A DNA stretch of 64,000 nt from an uncultured Roseateles sp. (GTDB lineage Bacteria; Pseudomonadota; Gammaproteobacteria; Burkholderiales; Burkholderiaceae_C). Position 1 is the first letter of the stretch, and every line of letters begins with the position of its first letter. Positions 46,078 to 54,439 of the stretch are shown here, one piece after another. Location of the stretch: NCBI RefSeq assembly GCF_963422335.1, contig NZ_OY729424.1, positions 3,906,001 to 3,970,000 of the forward strand, given 5' to 3'. The notes below the pieces were generated by a model that saw only the letters and a program-made list of their open reading frames with translations, ran no database searches and was not told the DNA's origin. A program made the translations under genes and the position numbers.

Positions 46078-47163
46078 TCAGGCCTTCTGCGCGAACTGCC
46101 AGCCCAGTTCGGCCATGGGCCGGGCGCCGGCGCCGGTTTCGCGGGCTCGGTCGCTGGACGCCGTGCCGTCCTCCACCCGCTTGGCAATGCCTTGCAGGAT
46201 GGCGGCGATGCGGAACAGGTTGTAGGCCAGATAGAAGTTCCAGTCCTTCATCACGGTTTCTGCGTCTGCCCGGCCGGTGCGCTCGCAGTAGCGCCGCACA
46301 TAGCTCAGCTCATCCGGAATGCCCAGGGCCGCCAGGTCCCTGCCGCCCAGGCCGCGTGCCGCGCCCGAGGTCTGGATATGCCAGGACATGCAGTGATAGC
46401 TGAAATCGGCCAGCGGATGGCCCAAGGTCGACAGCTCCCAGTCCAGCACCGCCAGCGCGCGCGGCTCGGTGGGGTGGAAGACGAGGTTGTCCATGCGGTA
46501 ATCGCCGTGGACGATGGACACCTCCGACGGGTCGCGGGCCGAGTCGGGGATATTGGACGGCAGCCAGGCGATCAGCTCATTCATCGCCGGTATGTCCTGC
46601 GTCACCGAGGCCAGGTACTGCTTGCTCCAGCGGCCGATCTGGCGCTCGAAGTAGTTGCCCGGCTTGCCGTAGCCGGCCAGCCCCACGGCGGCAAAGTCCA
46701 CCTTGTGCAGCGCGGCCATCACGCGGTTCATCTCGTCATAGAGGGCGGCGCGCTCGGCCTGGCTCATGCCGGGCAGCGATTGGTCCCACAGCACGCGGCC
46801 CTGCATGAACTCCATCACGTAGAAGGCGCGGCCCATCACCGACTCGTCCTCGCACAGCGCCAGCATGCGCGGTACCGGCACGTCGCTGCCCTGCAGGGCC
46901 TTCATGACGGCGAACTCGCGCTCTATCGCATGGGCCGAGGGCAGCAGCTTGGCAACCGGCCCGGGCTTGGCGCGCATCACATAGCTGCCGCCGGGGGTGT
47001 TGAGCTTGTAGGTCGGGTTGGACTGGCCACCCTTGAACTGCTCCACGCTCAGCGGCCCTTCAAAGCCGGGCACTCGGGGCTTCAGCCAGGCGGCCAGGGC
47101 CTCGGTGTCGAATTGCTGCTGTGCCGAGACGGCACGCGTGCCGGTGAAGGCGTCCATGTCCAT
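46078..47163 (-). CDS. Phosphotransferase family protein (APH/choline kinase-like, ACAD10-type)
   Basis: A 361-residue kinase-fold protein. Motifs are the ATP-binding start QFKGGQSNPTYKL, catalytic loop SIVHGDYRMDNLVF (HGDxxxxN) and the metal Asp in LAVLDWELSTLGHP. This subgroup, related to the kinase part of mammalian ACAD10/11, usually sits with acyl-CoA metabolism genes and probably phosphorylates hydroxy-acyl-CoA or a similar small molecule; it is not an aminoglycoside resistance gene. AAGGA lies upstream of ATG 47163. It is downstream of the Crp/Fnr gene on the same strand with a 55-base gap, likely co-transcribed. Confidence 0.85.
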   Translation of the reverse strand: MDMDAFTGTRAVSAQQQFDTEALAAWLKPRVPGFEGPLSVEQFKGGQSNPTYKLNTPGGSYVMRAKPGPVAKLLPSAHAIEREFAVMKALQGSDVPVPRMLALCEDESVMGRAFYVMEFMQGRVLWDQSLPGMSQAERAALYDEMNRVMAALHKVDFAAVGLAGYGKPGNYFERQIGRWSKQYLASVTQDIPAMNELIAWLPSNIPDSARDPSEVSIVHGDYRMDNLVFHPTEPRALAVLDWELSTLGHPLADFSYHCMSWHIQTSGAARGLGGRDLAALGIPDELSYVRRYCERTGRADAETVMKDWNFYLAYNLFRIAAILQGIAKRVEDGTASSDRARETGAGARPMAELGWQFAQKA

Positions 47164-47218
47164 GCTCTGATCCTTCAAAGGGTTGGAGGGGCGGCCCATC
47201 CCGGAAGGACGGGCTGTG

Positions 47219-47962
47219 TCAGCGTTCGGCGATCTGCAGCAACTTGTCCTTGCTCAGCACCACCAGCCGGGTGGGCTCGACGCGCACCGCACCGTCGCGC
47301 TCGAAGGACTTCAGCTCCTGGTTGACCCGCTGGCGCGAGGCACCCAGCAGCTGGGCCAGGTCTTCCTGGGCGAGCTGCAGGCCGATACGGATTTCTTCGC
47401 CCTGCTGCACGCCATAGGAGCGGGCCAGCAGCAGGATCTGCTTGGCCAGGCGCGAGGCCAGCGGCCGGGTGTTGAGGTCTTCGATGGTGTCGAACATCAG
47501 GCGCAGGCGCCGGCAGTTCAGGCGCAGCAAGGCGTCGTAGAGTTCGACGTGGGTCTTGAGCAGCTCCTTGAAGTCGGCCTTGCGCACCGTCAGCAGGGTG
47601 GTGTCGCCATAGGCGCTGGCATCGTGGGTGCGGGGGAAGCCGTCGATCAGGGCGATGTCGCCAAACCAGACGCCCGGCTCGGCATAGGTCAGCGTGACCT
47701 GCTTGCCCGATAGCGAGACCGAGCTGACGCGTACCGCGCCACGGGCCACACCTATCCATTCTTCGGCGGGTTCGCCGCGAGAGGAGAGCATCGCGCCGTC
47801 CTTGAGCCGCCTCACCGTTGCGCGTGCCAAGATATCGGTGCGCAGGGCGAGAGAGAGCTTGGAGAACCACGAACCCGAGTCGATGTTGCTGCGTTCGAGA
47901 ATTGTAAGAACGGTGCTGTTCATGCCTTGTCGCTGAAGTGACAGCAGAACCCTGCTGTTCAT
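47219..47962 (-). CDS. Crp/Fnr family transcriptional regulator
   Basis: A 234-247 residue regulator with an N-terminal cyclic-nucleotide-binding-like beta barrel (VSLSGKQVTLTYAEPGVWFGDIALIDG) and a C-terminal winged helix (LAQEDLAQLLGASRQRVNQEL). There is only one cysteine, and no FNR-type N-terminal cysteine cluster, so it does not look like an oxygen-sensing iron-sulfur regulator. Two in-frame starts are possible, 47962 (MNSRVLLSL) and 47923 (MNSTVLTIL), lying in a 39-base spaced direct repeat that also contains GAAC-N6-GTTC palindromes; 47923 has AAGG upstream. It heads a unit with the phosphotransferase gene and diverges from the aldolase-like gene. The ligand is unknown. Confidence 0.88.
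   Translation of the reverse strand: MNSRVLLSLQRQGMNSTVLTILERSNIDSGSWFSKLSLALRTDILARATVRRLKDGAMLSSRGEPAEEWIGVARGAVRVSSVSLSGKQVTLTYAEPGVWFGDIALIDGFPRTHDASAYGDTTLLTVRKADFKELLKTHVELYDALLRLNCRRLRLMFDTIEDLNTRPLASRLAKQILLLARSYGVQQGEEIRIGLQLAQEDLAQLLGASRQRVNQELKSFERDGAVRVEPTRLVVLSKDKLLQIAER
47908..47960. promoter_or_regulatory. Twin GAAC-N6-GTTC palindromes at the Crp/Fnr gene start
   Basis: GAACGGTGCTGTTC at 47908-47921 and GAACCCTGCTGTTC at 47947-47960 are 39 bases apart. The two-half-site, 6-base-spacer layout resembles Crp/Fnr family operators. They overlap both candidate start codons, so they could be an autoregulatory site or simply a small in-frame duplication. Confidence 0.4.
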
Positions 47963-48047
47963 CCCTATTGTCCATGAGTGCGCGCGGCCCGGTTTGAGAC
48001 TTGTATCTATTGCCGCCCAAGACGCCTTCGACCCCCAGGAGAATCCG

Positions 48048-48827
48048 ATGACATCGCATGCCTTGCCCCAGATGCCCAGCCGCCGAGACCAGGTCAGCGA
48101 GGCCGAATGGCGGCAGCGCGTGGACCTGGCCGCTGCCTACCGGCTGGTGGCCCTTTTCGGCTGGGATGACCTGGTCTTCACCCACATCAGCGCCCGGGTG
48201 CCCGGCAGCGACGACCAGTTCCTGATCAACCCCTACGGCATGATGTTCGAGGAGATCACGGCATCCAGCCTGATCAAGGTGGACGGCACGGGACGGCAGC
48301 TGGAGGAGGGGCCCTATCCGGTCAACCCGGCCGGTTTCACCATCCACAGTGCCGTGCACGCGGCCCGCCACGATGCCGGCTGCGTGCTGCACACCCACTC
48401 GCTGAACGGCGTTGCCGTGTCGGCCCAGGCCCAGGGCGTGTTGCCGATCTCCCAGCATTCAATCTTTGTGCTGAGCAGTCTCGGCTACCACGACTATGAG
48501 GGCGTGGCCCTGCGCGACGAAGAGAAGCCGCGCCTGGTACAGGATCTGGGACGCAACAACTACCTGATGCTGCGCAACCACGGCCTGCTGACCCTGGGGC
48601 CGACGATTGCCGATGCCTTTGTGGCGATGTACTTCTTCGAGGCCGTCTGTACGATACAGATACGCGCCCTGGCCGGCGGCGGCGAGCTGACCCGCGTGCA
48701 GCCGGAGATCATCGAGAGTGCGGGCCGGCAATCGGCCCAGGTCACCAAGGGCATGGGCGCGGGGGCGCTGAACTGGCCGGGTCTGCTGCGCCGGCTGGAC
48801 CGCCGCAGCCCGGGCTACGAGGTCTGA
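48048..48827 (+). CDS. Class II aldolase/adducin family protein
   Basis: A 259-residue protein of the class II aldolase/adducin fold, which in enzymes cleaves or epimerises sugar phosphates with a divalent metal. Conserved blocks are FGWDDLVFTHISARVPG, FLINPYGMMFEEITASSLIKV, the metal histidines in VLHTHSLNGVAVS and the third in MLRNHGLLTLG. ATG 48048 with AGGAGAA upstream was chosen over an earlier in-frame Met at 47994. Members of this subgroup often accompany acyl-CoA or aromatic degradation genes. It diverges from the Crp/Fnr gene, which may control it. Substrate unknown. Confidence 0.87.
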   Translation: MTSHALPQMPSRRDQVSEAEWRQRVDLAAAYRLVALFGWDDLVFTHISARVPGSDDQFLINPYGMMFEEITASSLIKVDGTGRQLEEGPYPVNPAGFTIHSAVHAARHDAGCVLHTHSLNGVAVSAQAQGVLPISQHSIFVLSSLGYHDYEGVALRDEEKPRLVQDLGRNNYLMLRNHGLLTLGPTIADAFVAMYFFEAVCTIQIRALAGGGELTRVQPEIIESAGRQSAQVTKGMGAGALNWPGLLRRLDRRSPGYEV

Positions 48828-48833
48828 AGAGCC

Positions 48834-49613
48834 CTACTTGAACTGCGGCGGGCGGCGGCCGAAGAAGGCTTCGATGCCTTCGCCGCCGTTGTCGTGGAAC
48901 AGGTTGTTGACGAAGTGGTCACGCTCCAGCGCCAGGTGCTGGCGCAGCGCACCGGCCTGGGCCTTGTGCACCAGGTCTTTGGCGCTGGCCATTGCGTTCG
49001 GTGCCATCTGGCCCAGTCGTTCGGCCAGTTCCAACGCCTGGGTCAGCGCCTGGCCCGGCTCGGCGAGATAGTTGACCACTCCCTGCCGGTGCAACTGCTC
49101 GGCGCTGATCGGTTCGGCCAGCAGCATCAGCTGCATCACCTGGCTGCGCGGCAGGGCCTGCATCAGGTGCGAGACGGCGCCGCCATCGGGTGACAGGCCA
49201 ACCCGGCCGTAGGACAGCACGAAGCGCGCGTCGCTGGCCGCGACCAGCAGGTCGCAGGTCAGTGCCAACGAGAAGCCGGCCCCTGCCGCCGCGCCTTCGA
49301 CGGCTGCAATCACCGGCTTCGGAAACGCGCGCAGCGCCTCCACCAGTTCGTGAAAGCGCTCGATCGACTCGGTCTGCACCTGCGGCCCGGCGGCGCGGTT
49401 GCCGACCAGGCGCTGCAGATTGCCGCCGGAGCAAAAGTGCCCGCCGTCACCGGTCAGCACCACGCAGCGCACCTGATCCTCGGCGTCGGCATAGTTCAGC
49501 GCCTCGACAAAGGCGGCGTAGATCTGCGGCGACAGGGTGTTGCGTGTGGCCGGGTCGCTCAAGGTGAGCAACATGGTGGAGCCGAATCGTTCGATACGCA
49601 GTTCTGCAGGCAT
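48834..49613 (-). CDS. Enoyl-CoA hydratase/isomerase family protein
   Basis: A 259-residue crotonase-fold enzyme. The oxyanion-hole segments are GGHFCSGGNLQRL and AAVEGAAAGAGFSLAL. The active-site strand reads RVGLSPDGGAVSHLM, where an Asp stands in PDG in place of the second hydratase Glu and the first Glu position is not evident; this matches PaaG-like isomerases more than true hydratases. Activity is therefore likely a double-bond isomerisation on an acyl-CoA, but this is an inference. It converges with the aldolase-like gene (6-base gap) and diverges from the FimV-like gene. Confidence 0.87.
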   Translation of the reverse strand: MPAELRIERFGSTMLLTLSDPATRNTLSPQIYAAFVEALNYADAEDQVRCVVLTGDGGHFCSGGNLQRLVGNRAAGPQVQTESIERFHELVEALRAFPKPVIAAVEGAAAGAGFSLALTCDLLVAASDARFVLSYGRVGLSPDGGAVSHLMQALPRSQVMQLMLLAEPISAEQLHRQGVVNYLAEPGQALTQALELAERLGQMAPNAMASAKDLVHKAQAGALRQHLALERDHFVNNLFHDNGGEGIEAFFGRRPPQFK

Positions 49614-49739
49614 GTGGGGCGTAGAAAAGTGGGCCGTTGTGCCTCAATTGTGGCATGCAGACCCTGGCAAATCGGCCCTGTGCACCCCGGCTTTCCATTG
49701 GTGAGCAGATGTATCTTCCATGCTAGAGTGCTGGGCAAA

Positions 49740-51905
49740 ATGACAGCAGACTCCGGCATGAACCGAGCTTTCCCCGCGCGCCGTCGAGCGTGCAAGCGCA
49801 GCAGTCTTCGTGCCCTGGTGCTGGTGGCCAGCCTGGCCACCGCTTTCGGTCCGGCCGCTGCTGTGGGCCTGGGGCGGCCGTTGACGGCGTCGTCGCTGGG
49901 CCAGTCATTGAATCTCATTGTGCCGTTGCGGCTCGATGCCGACGAGGCACTGGCGCCGGAGTGCGTCACCGCCGAAGTCATGGTGGGCGATGCCCGCCTG
50001 CCCGCGCCGCTGGTGCGCGTGGTGCTGGAGAGCGGCAGCGATGGCCAGCCACGAGCGCTGCGGGTGGTCAGCGTGCCGCCGGTGGAGGAACCGGTGGTGG
50101 TGGTCAATCTGGCCGTGGGTTGCCCCGCACGCTTGACGCGCCAATTCGTCGCCTTCATCGATCCGCCGCCAACCCAGGCGCAGGTGCCGCCGCCGCAACT
50201 GGCGCAGCTGCTGCAAGCGGCGCCGCTGAATGCCCCGGCCGAGGTGCCCCGGCGCGCGCCGCCGGCAGCCTCCATGCCTGTGCCTATGCTGGCGCAGGCC
50301 GTCGACGCAGCGCCGGTGCCGCGCAACACGACTCCGAAGCCTCGGCCCAAGCCCCGTGTGGTGCGCTTGACCGCGGGCGCCGATGCCGCTGCGGCCACGC
50401 CGCTGCCGTCCAAGCCGGCTTTGGCCGCCAAGCCTGCGCCGCGTGCCGCCGTGGCGGCCAAGGCCAGCGCCCCGGTCGCCTCCACGGGGCGTTTGAAGCT
50501 CGACGCACCGGAGGTCGCCTCCGTGCCACCCGCCGCCGCCGCGGCCAGCGCCATCGATGTGGCCGCGCTGCTGGCGCGGGCTGCCTCCGAGGCCGCTGGC
50601 GCCGAATCGGCCGATGCACAGCGCCTGCGCCAGTTGGAGGGCAGCCTGGCCCAGCTGCGGGCCGAGGCCAAGCAGACCAACGACACCCTGGCCCTGCTGC
50701 GCCTGCAATTGCAGAAAGCCCAGCAGGACCGCTCCCCGAATTCATTGATCTACGGCCTGGGCCTGCTGACCCTGCTGCTTGGCGCGGCCTGCCTTTATCT
50801 GTGGCGCCTGCGCGAGCGCGAGCTGCATCAGCGCGAGATGGCCTGGTGGGACTCGCCCGAGGCGGCCGGCCATGCGCTGAAGCAGGAAGGGCAAGACGCC
50901 GCTGCGGCTGCCAGCCTGGCTGCGCCCGCCACGCTCGCTGTACCTGCCGCAGCCGTGGCGCCGCCGGCCGTTGCGGCTCCGCCGCCTGCGCCGGTTGAAA
51001 CGGCGGTGCCGGGCAAGGTCGAGGTTGCCGACATGCCGGCCGAGGTGCTGGAGTCGTTGAGGGTCTCTCGCGAGCCCTCGCCCCCGCTGCACGAGCAGAC
51101 CCTGGCCTTTGCTCGCGTCAGCGCTGCGCCCGGTTTCGCCGCTGCCACGCACCTGCCCGACATCGCCATGCTCGAGCTGGGCGGGCCGTCCACAGGCATG
51201 GAGCATTCGGAGCCTGAGCTGCGCAGCGATTTTGCGCTCTCGGCTTTCGGGGCGCATGCGGTTTCGGCCGAGGAGTTGATCGATCTGGAGCAGCAGGCCG
51301 AGTTCTTTGTCGTGCTGGGCCAGGACGAGGCCGCCATCGAGTTGCTGCAGGGCCATGTGCAGGCCCATGACGGCGGCAGTGCACTGCCCCTGCTGAAGCT
51401 GCTGGAAATCCACCGGCGCCGTGGCGATGTGGCGGCCTACGCACTGACCGGTGAGGCGCTGACGCAGCGCTTCGGTGTGCTGCCGCCGGCCTGGGATGCC
51501 GATCCCGAGGCGCCGCATGGCTTGCAAGCCTATCCCGAGGTGCTGGCGCGGCTGCAGCGGCACTGGAGCGATCACGGCTCCAGCATGGATCTGCTGCAAC
51601 GCCTGCTGGTGCGCCCGCAAGGCCGTGACGCCGGCGAGGGTGAGCAGCAGCCGGCCAACAGCATGGACATTGCCGCCTACCTCGACATGCTGCTGCTGTA
51701 CTCGGTGGCGCGTGACCTGTCCGAGCACGAGGTGCGTGGCAATGAGGTGGATGTGTTCCTGCCGCTGGATCAGCCCGGCGACTCGCCGCTGGCCACCGCC
51801 ATGATGGCCACCCTGCCGGTGCAGGTCGACGGGCCGCGCAGCCGCCTGGGCGCGCTGGACCTCGATATCAGCGTTGGCGGCGACAGCGTCAACAGCAAGC
51901 TGTAA
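49740..51905 (+). CDS. FimV-like inner-membrane protein without a recognisable LysM
   Basis: A 721-residue protein related to FimV, which organises type IV pili and polar complexes. After a basic N-terminus and a signal-like span (ALVLVASLATAFGPAAA) comes the FimV N-terminal motif VGLGRPLTASSLGQSLNLIVPL. A long Ala/Pro-rich linker (about residues 150-290), a coiled coil (QRLRQLEGSLAQLRAEAKQ) and one membrane span (GLGLLTLLLGAACLYLW) follow. The cytoplasmic C-terminus has the FimV TPR-like block QAEFFVVLGQDEAAIELL. No LysM domain was seen, unlike canonical FimV. Starts at 49740 or 49758 are possible; neither has a good ribosome site. It stops exactly where the convergent aminotransferase ends. 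Confidence 0.78.
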   Translation: MTADSGMNRAFPARRRACKRSSLRALVLVASLATAFGPAAAVGLGRPLTASSLGQSLNLIVPLRLDADEALAPECVTAEVMVGDARLPAPLVRVVLESGSDGQPRALRVVSVPPVEEPVVVVNLAVGCPARLTRQFVAFIDPPPTQAQVPPPQLAQLLQAAPLNAPAEVPRRAPPAASMPVPMLAQAVDAAPVPRNTTPKPRPKPRVVRLTAGADAAAATPLPSKPALAAKPAPRAAVAAKASAPVASTGRLKLDAPEVASVPPAAAAASAIDVAALLARAASEAAGAESADAQRLRQLEGSLAQLRAEAKQTNDTLALLRLQLQKAQQDRSPNSLIYGLGLLTLLLGAACLYLWRLRERELHQREMAWWDSPEAAGHALKQEGQDAAAAASLAAPATLAVPAAAVAPPAVAAPPPAPVETAVPGKVEVADMPAEVLESLRVSREPSPPLHEQTLAFARVSAAPGFAAATHLPDIAMLELGGPSTGMEHSEPELRSDFALSAFGAHAVSAEELIDLEQQAEFFVVLGQDEAAIELLQGHVQAHDGGSALPLLKLLEIHRRRGDVAAYALTGEALTQRFGVLPPAWDADPEAPHGLQAYPEVLARLQRHWSDHGSSMDLLQRLLVRPQGRDAGEGEQQPANSMDIAAYLDMLLLYSVARDLSEHEVRGNEVDVFLPLDQPGDSPLATAMMATLPVQVDGPRSRLGALDLDISVGGDSVNSKL

Positions 51906-53060
51906 CTACAGCCGGCCCAGGCGCTCCAACGCGAGATGAAGGGTCTCATCCTTCTTCGCGAAGCAAAAGCGTATCACCTGCTGCGGCGTGCCCTGGGCGT
52001 AGAAGGCCGACAGCGGAATCGCCGCCACCTTCAGCTCAGCCGTCAGCCACTCGCAATAGGCCTGGTCGGGCAAGTCGCTCAAGGCTGAATAGTCCACGCA
52101 CTGGAAATAGCTGCCCTCGCAGGGCAGCAGCTTGAAGGGCGTGCGTGCCAACCCGGCGCGGAACAGATCGCGCTTGTGCTGGTAGAAATCGCTCAAGCCC
52201 AGATAGGGTTCGGGGTCGGCCATGAAGGCCGCCAGGCCATGCTGCACCGGCGTGTTGACGGTGAACACGTTGTACTGGTGCTGCTTGCGGAACTCCAGGC
52301 TCAGCGCCGCCGGAGCGGCCACGAAGCCGACCTTCCAGCCGGTGACGTGGTAGGTCTTGCCGAAACTGGAGACGATGAAGGCGCGCTCGGCCAGATCCGG
52401 CCACTGGGCGGCACTCAAGTGCCTGGCGCCATCGAACACCATGTGCTCGTAGACCTCGTCACTGATCAGCATCACCTCGGTGGGGCGCAGCAGATCGGCC
52501 AGGCGCTGCATGTCATCAAACGACCAGACCGTGCCGCTGGGGTTGTGCGGGCTGTTGATGATCAGCGCCCGGGTGCGGGGCGTGAGGGCCGCGGCCAGCC
52601 GCTCGAAGTCGGGTTTGAAGCTGCCCGGCGTCAGCGGCACGCGCACCACCACGCCGCCGGCCATCTCGATATTCGGCGCATAGCTGTCGTAGCAGGGTTC
52701 CAGCACGATCACCTCGTCGCCCGGGTGGACGATGGCCAGCAGGGTGGTGAAGATGGCCTGGGTGGCCCCCGCGGTAATCGTGATCTCGCTGGCCGCGTCA
52801 TAGCTGCGGCCGTACAGCGTCTGCAGCTTGGCGGCAATGGCCTCGCGCAGCTGCGGCACGCCGGTCATCGGCGGGTACTGGTTCAGGCCGGCGCGCATCG
52901 CCGCATCGACGGCGTCAATCAGCTTGGGGTCGCATCCGAAGTCCGGAAAGCCCTGGCCCAGATTGACCGCGTCATGGCGCTGGGCCAAGGTGGACATCAC
53001 GGTGAAGATGGTGGTGCCGACCTGGGGCAGGCGGCTTTTCAGGTTCGGATTGAAGGTCAT
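51906..53060 (-). CDS. PLP-dependent aminotransferase, methionine/kynurenine type (YbdL-like)
   Basis: A 384-residue class I aminotransferase. The N-terminal NLGQGFPDFGCDP, substrate motif NQYPPMTGVPQLREAI, INSPHNPSGTVW, SDEVYEHMVF and the PLP-lysine in SSFGKTYHVTGWKVGF place it with YbdL/MtnE-like methionine or KAT-type enzymes. It could transaminate ketomethiobutyrate to methionine. It follows cysB by 33 bases on the same strand, in a cluster with sulfur-related genes, which supports a methionine role but does not prove it. It ends tail-to-tail with the FimV-like gene with no gap. Confidence 0.88.
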   Translation of the reverse strand: MTFNPNLKSRLPQVGTTIFTVMSTLAQRHDAVNLGQGFPDFGCDPKLIDAVDAAMRAGLNQYPPMTGVPQLREAIAAKLQTLYGRSYDAASEITITAGATQAIFTTLLAIVHPGDEVIVLEPCYDSYAPNIEMAGGVVVRVPLTPGSFKPDFERLAAALTPRTRALIINSPHNPSGTVWSFDDMQRLADLLRPTEVMLISDEVYEHMVFDGARHLSAAQWPDLAERAFIVSSFGKTYHVTGWKVGFVAAPAALSLEFRKQHQYNVFTVNTPVQHGLAAFMADPEPYLGLSDFYQHKRDLFRAGLARTPFKLLPCEGSYFQCVDYSALSDLPDQAYCEWLTAELKVAAIPLSAFYAQGTPQQVIRFCFAKKDETLHLALERLGRL

Positions 53061-53093
53061 GGTTCAATAGCTGAAGTCGGGGCTTGGGACGGG

Positions 53094-54038
53094 TCAGAGT
53101 TCGTAGTCGGAGCTGTTGCCGCTCATCGCACGCTCGAGCAGGCTGCGGCTCAGCCGGTCGGACAGCGCCTCGGCAAACACATAGACGAAGTTGCGCAGAT
53201 AGGCGCCCTTCTTGAAGGCGATGCGGGCCACGTTCTGGCCGAACAAATGGCCCAGCGGGCGCGACACCAGCTCGCCACCGGGCGGGTCTTCGCGCACCGC
53301 CATCTCGGCCACGATGCCAATGCCCATGCCCAGGCGCACATAGGTCTTGATGACGTCGGAATCGATCGCCTCGAGCACGATGCTGGGCGTCAGATGACGG
53401 GCGGCAAAGGCCTTGTCGATGCGGGTGCGGCCGGTGAAGCTGGGGTGGTAGGTGATGATGGGCTCGCCGGCCAGTTGCTCGAGCGTTGGCCGCTCGACCT
53501 GGGCCAGCGGATGGTCGGTGGGCACCACCAGCACATGCTGCCATTCGTAGCAGGGCAGGGAGACCAGATCGTCGAACAGGCTCAGCGATTCGGTGGCCAG
53601 GCCGACGTCGGCGGTCTCCTCCTGCAGCATGCGCACGACCTGGTCCGGATTGCCCTGGTGCAGGCTGACCTGCACCTGCGGGAACTGCTTGCGCAGCTTG
53701 GTCACCGGCGCCGGCAGCACATAGCGCGCCTGCGTGTGGGTGGTGGCGATCGACAGGCGGCCGGCGTCGCGCTTGGAATACTCCTCGCCGATGCGCTTGA
53801 GGTTGCCGACCTCGCGCATGATGATTTCGATCGACTTCAGCACCTGCTCGCCGGGCTCGGTGACGCGGCGCAGCCGCTTGCCGTGGCGCGAGAAGATGTC
53901 GATGCCCAGCTCTTCCTCGAACTCGAGAATGGCCTTGGATACGCCCGGCTGCGAGGTGTAGAGCGCCTTGGCGGTCTCGGTCAGGTTCAGGTTGCGGCGC
54001 ACCGCCTCCTGGACGAATCGGAATTGGTGCAGATTCAT
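53094..54038 (-). CDS. cysB: LysR-type regulator of sulfate assimilation, CysB family
   Basis: A 314-residue LysR regulator of the CysB/Cbl type. The N-terminal helix-turn-helix MNLHQFRFVQEAVRRNLNLTE to about 60 includes TSQPGVSKAILEFEEELG. The effector domain shows the CysB-specific TTHTQARYVLPAPV, LHQGNPDQVV and THPSFTGRTRIDKAF-like YHPSFTGRTRID. It controls cys genes with N-acetylserine as inducer in relatives. Its ATG overlaps the stop of the CbiX/SirB gene (ATGA), so the two are co-translated. The link to a siroheme chelatase fits, since sulfite reductase needs siroheme. Confidence 0.93.
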   Translation of the reverse strand: MNLHQFRFVQEAVRRNLNLTETAKALYTSQPGVSKAILEFEEELGIDIFSRHGKRLRRVTEPGEQVLKSIEIIMREVGNLKRIGEEYSKRDAGRLSIATTHTQARYVLPAPVTKLRKQFPQVQVSLHQGNPDQVVRMLQEETADVGLATESLSLFDDLVSLPCYEWQHVLVVPTDHPLAQVERPTLEQLAGEPIITYHPSFTGRTRIDKAFAARHLTPSIVLEAIDSDVIKTYVRLGMGIGIVAEMAVREDPPGGELVSRPLGHLFGQNVARIAFKKGAYLRNFVYVFAEALSDRLSRSLLERAMSGNSSDYEL

Positions 54039-54427
54039 GGCGTTGCGGGGGAAGCCGCTGCCACCCAGGCCAGCGTGGTGTCGGCCATGGCCTGCATCAC
54101 CGCGTCGGCCTCGCCGAGCGCGACATGCTGGGTCCAGACCACCCGATTGCCATAGTGCAGACCCAGGCGTTCGATCAGCGGCGGCACATCACGCCGCACA
54201 TGGCCGCTGGCGCCGAGAAACATCGGCACGACGTGGACTTCGGTGCAGCCGGCGGCCACCAGGCCGTGGCCGGCCTCTTCGATGCCCGGACTCATGAACT
54301 CGAGAAAGGACAGCGCGACCTGAAGTCCGGGCCGGACCAGCCGGATGCGGCGCACCACCTCCTGGAACGGGGTGGCCCAGGCCGGGTCACGGGCGCCATG
54401 GGCAATCAGCAGCAGGCCGGTTGTCAT
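54035..54427 (-). CDS. Small CbiX/SirB-type sirohydrochlorin chelatase
   Basis: A single-domain, 130-residue class II chelatase. The motif LLLIAHGARDPAWATPF carries the metal-binding His, FLEFMSPGIEEA the conserved Glu, and VVPMFLGASGHVRRDVPPL the second His. Enzymes of this size insert iron or cobalt into sirohydrochlorin for siroheme or cobalamin. Being upstream of and overlapping cysB, iron insertion for sulfite reductase is the likely role. It begins 12 bases after the lptG stop, so it probably rides on the lptFG transcript. Confidence 0.88.
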   Translation of the reverse strand: MTTGLLLIAHGARDPAWATPFQEVVRRIRLVRPGLQVALSFLEFMSPGIEEAGHGLVAAGCTEVHVVPMFLGASGHVRRDVPPLIERLGLHYGNRVVWTQHVALGEADAVMQAMADTTLAWVAAASPATP

Positions 54428-54439
54428 TGATGCAGGGGC

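Noticed and set aside
46078..47163. Aminoglycoside resistance gene
   Set aside because: The HGDxxxxN and DWE motifs are shared across the kinase-like fold. The N-terminal segment and neighbours point to the ACAD10-type metabolic group.
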